DNA of 5,870 bases from an uncultured Selenomonadaceae bacterium (lineage in GTDB: Bacteria; Bacillota; Negativicutes; Selenomonadales; Selenomonadaceae): assembly GCA_905233965.1 (NCBI GenBank), contig CAJOFG010000099.1:1-5870 (forward strand), written 5' to 3'. Below, in pieces: positions 5,046 to 5,870 of this stretch. The stretch's first letter is position 1. Each line of letters opens with the position of its first letter. The notes under the pieces are model-generated. The model searched no databases. It was not told where the DNA came from and saw only the letters and a program-made list of their open reading frames with translations. The translations under genes and the position numbers were made by a program.

Positions 5046-5870
5046 TTGAATTACGTTAAGTACATAAGCGGCGGCGAAAGTCACGGCTCGCAACTTACCT
5101 GCATTTTGCAAGGCTTGCCGGCCGGCTTGAAAATTTCCGTCGACTTCGTCAATGCGGAATTGAAACGTCGGCAGGGCGGCTACGGGCGCGGCGGCAGAAT
5201 GAAAATCGAATCGGACAAAATTATTTTCGCGTCCGGAATCCGTTTCGGCGAAACTTTGGGAAGTCCGATAACTTTGATTGTCGAAAATAAAGATTGGGAA
5301 AATTGGCGCGACCGAATGAGCGCGGAGGGTTTGCCCTGCGGCGAAAAAGTTACCTGCGTCCGACCGGGTCACGCAGACCTTCCCGGAATTTTGAAATACA
5401 ATCGTGAAGATGCCCGCGACATTTTGGAACGCTCCAGCGCGCGCGAAACGACGATGAGAGTTGCGGCGGGTGCGTTGTGCAAAATTTTTTTGAGAGAGTG
5501 CGGCATAGAAATTTCCGGAACCGTTTCGGAAGTCGGCGGAGTTTCCGGCGATGACGAAATTAAAAATCGAATTGATGAGGCGAAGGCGAACGGCGACACT
5601 TTGGGCGGAATTTTTGAAATAAAAATTACCGGTGCGCCGGCCGGTCTCGGAAGTCACATTCAATGGACGGAAAAACTTGACGCGAAATTTGCCGCCGCGT
5701 TCATGTCGATTCAGGCGATTAAAGCGGTTGAAATCGGCGACGGTTTTTTGAACGCGAAAAAATTCGGCAGTGAAGTCCACGACGAAATTTTTATCGACGG
5801 GGACAAAAAAATTTTTCGCGAAACAAATCGCGCCGGCGGGATTGAAGGCGGAATGACGAACGGCGAACCT
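5046..5870 (+). CDS. aroC: Chorismate synthase, N-terminal 275 residues (cut by window end)
   Basis: Chorismate synthase converts 5-enolpyruvylshikimate-3-phosphate to chorismate with reduced FMN, the last step of the shikimate pathway, in the cytosol. The family signatures are clear: SGGESHG at residues 8-14 with the conserved His13, RRQGGYGRGGRM at 41-52, VRPGHAD near 104-110, ERSSARETT at 128-136 (the second signature) and GGIEGGMTNGEP at the window edge. About 85-100 residues, including the third signature, should lie to the right, since the family is usually 360-390 long. The TTG start is set by GGAG 9 nt upstream and by the MNYVKYISGGESHG alignment at the very N-terminus; no in-frame ATG fits. 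It lies 57 nt after the PaaK-like gene with an A/T palindrome between, so it may be a second gene of that unit or have its own signal. Confidence 0.95.
   Translation, partial: MNYVKYISGGESHGSQLTCILQGLPAGLKISVDFVNAELKRRQGGYGRGGRMKIESDKIIFASGIRFGETLGSPITLIVENKDWENWRDRMSAEGLPCGEKVTCVRPGHADLPGILKYNREDARDILERSSARETTMRVAAGALCKIFLRECGIEISGTVSEVGGVSGDDEIKNRIDEAKANGDTLGGIFEIKITGAPAGLGSHIQWTEKLDAKFAAAFMSIQAIKAVEIGDGFLNAKKFGSEVHDEIFIDGDKKIFRETNRAGGIEGGMTNGEP

Noticed and set aside
4878..5780. 300-codon open frame on the minus strand
   Set aside because: It lies antisense to the clearly recognisable aroC and the end of the PaaK-like gene; its translation is rich in Phe, Arg and Asn with no motif, as expected of a shadow of a gene with biased codon use.

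Overview
The window holds the end of a tandem array of inner-membrane phosphoethanolamine-transferase-like (sulfatase-fold) genes, followed by a separately transcribed gene for a reduced PaaK-type adenylate-forming protein and the 5' three quarters of chorismate synthase (aroC). All genes lie on the + strand. The organism looks bacterial: strong AGGAGG Shine-Dalgarno sites, frequent TTG starts and A/T-rich homopolymer runs. Lipid-modifying EptA/CptA-type enzymes together with Firmicutes-like translation signals would fit a Gram-negative Firmicute (Negativicutes), but this is a guess from style and content, not a demonstrated assignment.

Layout. 1-369 is the C-terminal end of the first array member (its start is off the window). 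382-2119 is the second member; it has lost its frame around 911-921 and reads as two overlapping ORFs. 2132-3895 is the third member, intact, 587 residues with five predicted membrane helices and all the expected catalytic motifs. The members are separated by the same 12-nt spacer, in which the upstream TAG stop overlaps the AGGAGG of the next gene, so they should be co-transcribed and translationally coupled. A hairpin plus T-tract terminator at 3907-3940 ends the array.

A consensus TATAAT at 3965-3970 then starts a new unit. The gene at 4002-4988 is a 328-residue relative of phenylacetate-CoA ligase that lacks the whole C-terminal lid domain and has a degenerate ATP-binding loop. After a 57-nt gap containing a perfect A/T-cored palindrome, aroC starts at a TTG at 5046 and runs off the right edge.

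Working together: the array members probably modify lipid A, core or another envelope glycan with phosphoethanolamine on the outer face of the inner membrane, possibly with different acceptor preferences. The aroC product makes chorismate for aromatic amino acids. The PaaK-like protein has no assignable function; its link with aroC is only positional. The best leads are the recently amplified array with a mosaic conservation pattern, the frameshifted middle copy, and the apparently catalytically disarmed PaaK-like protein.
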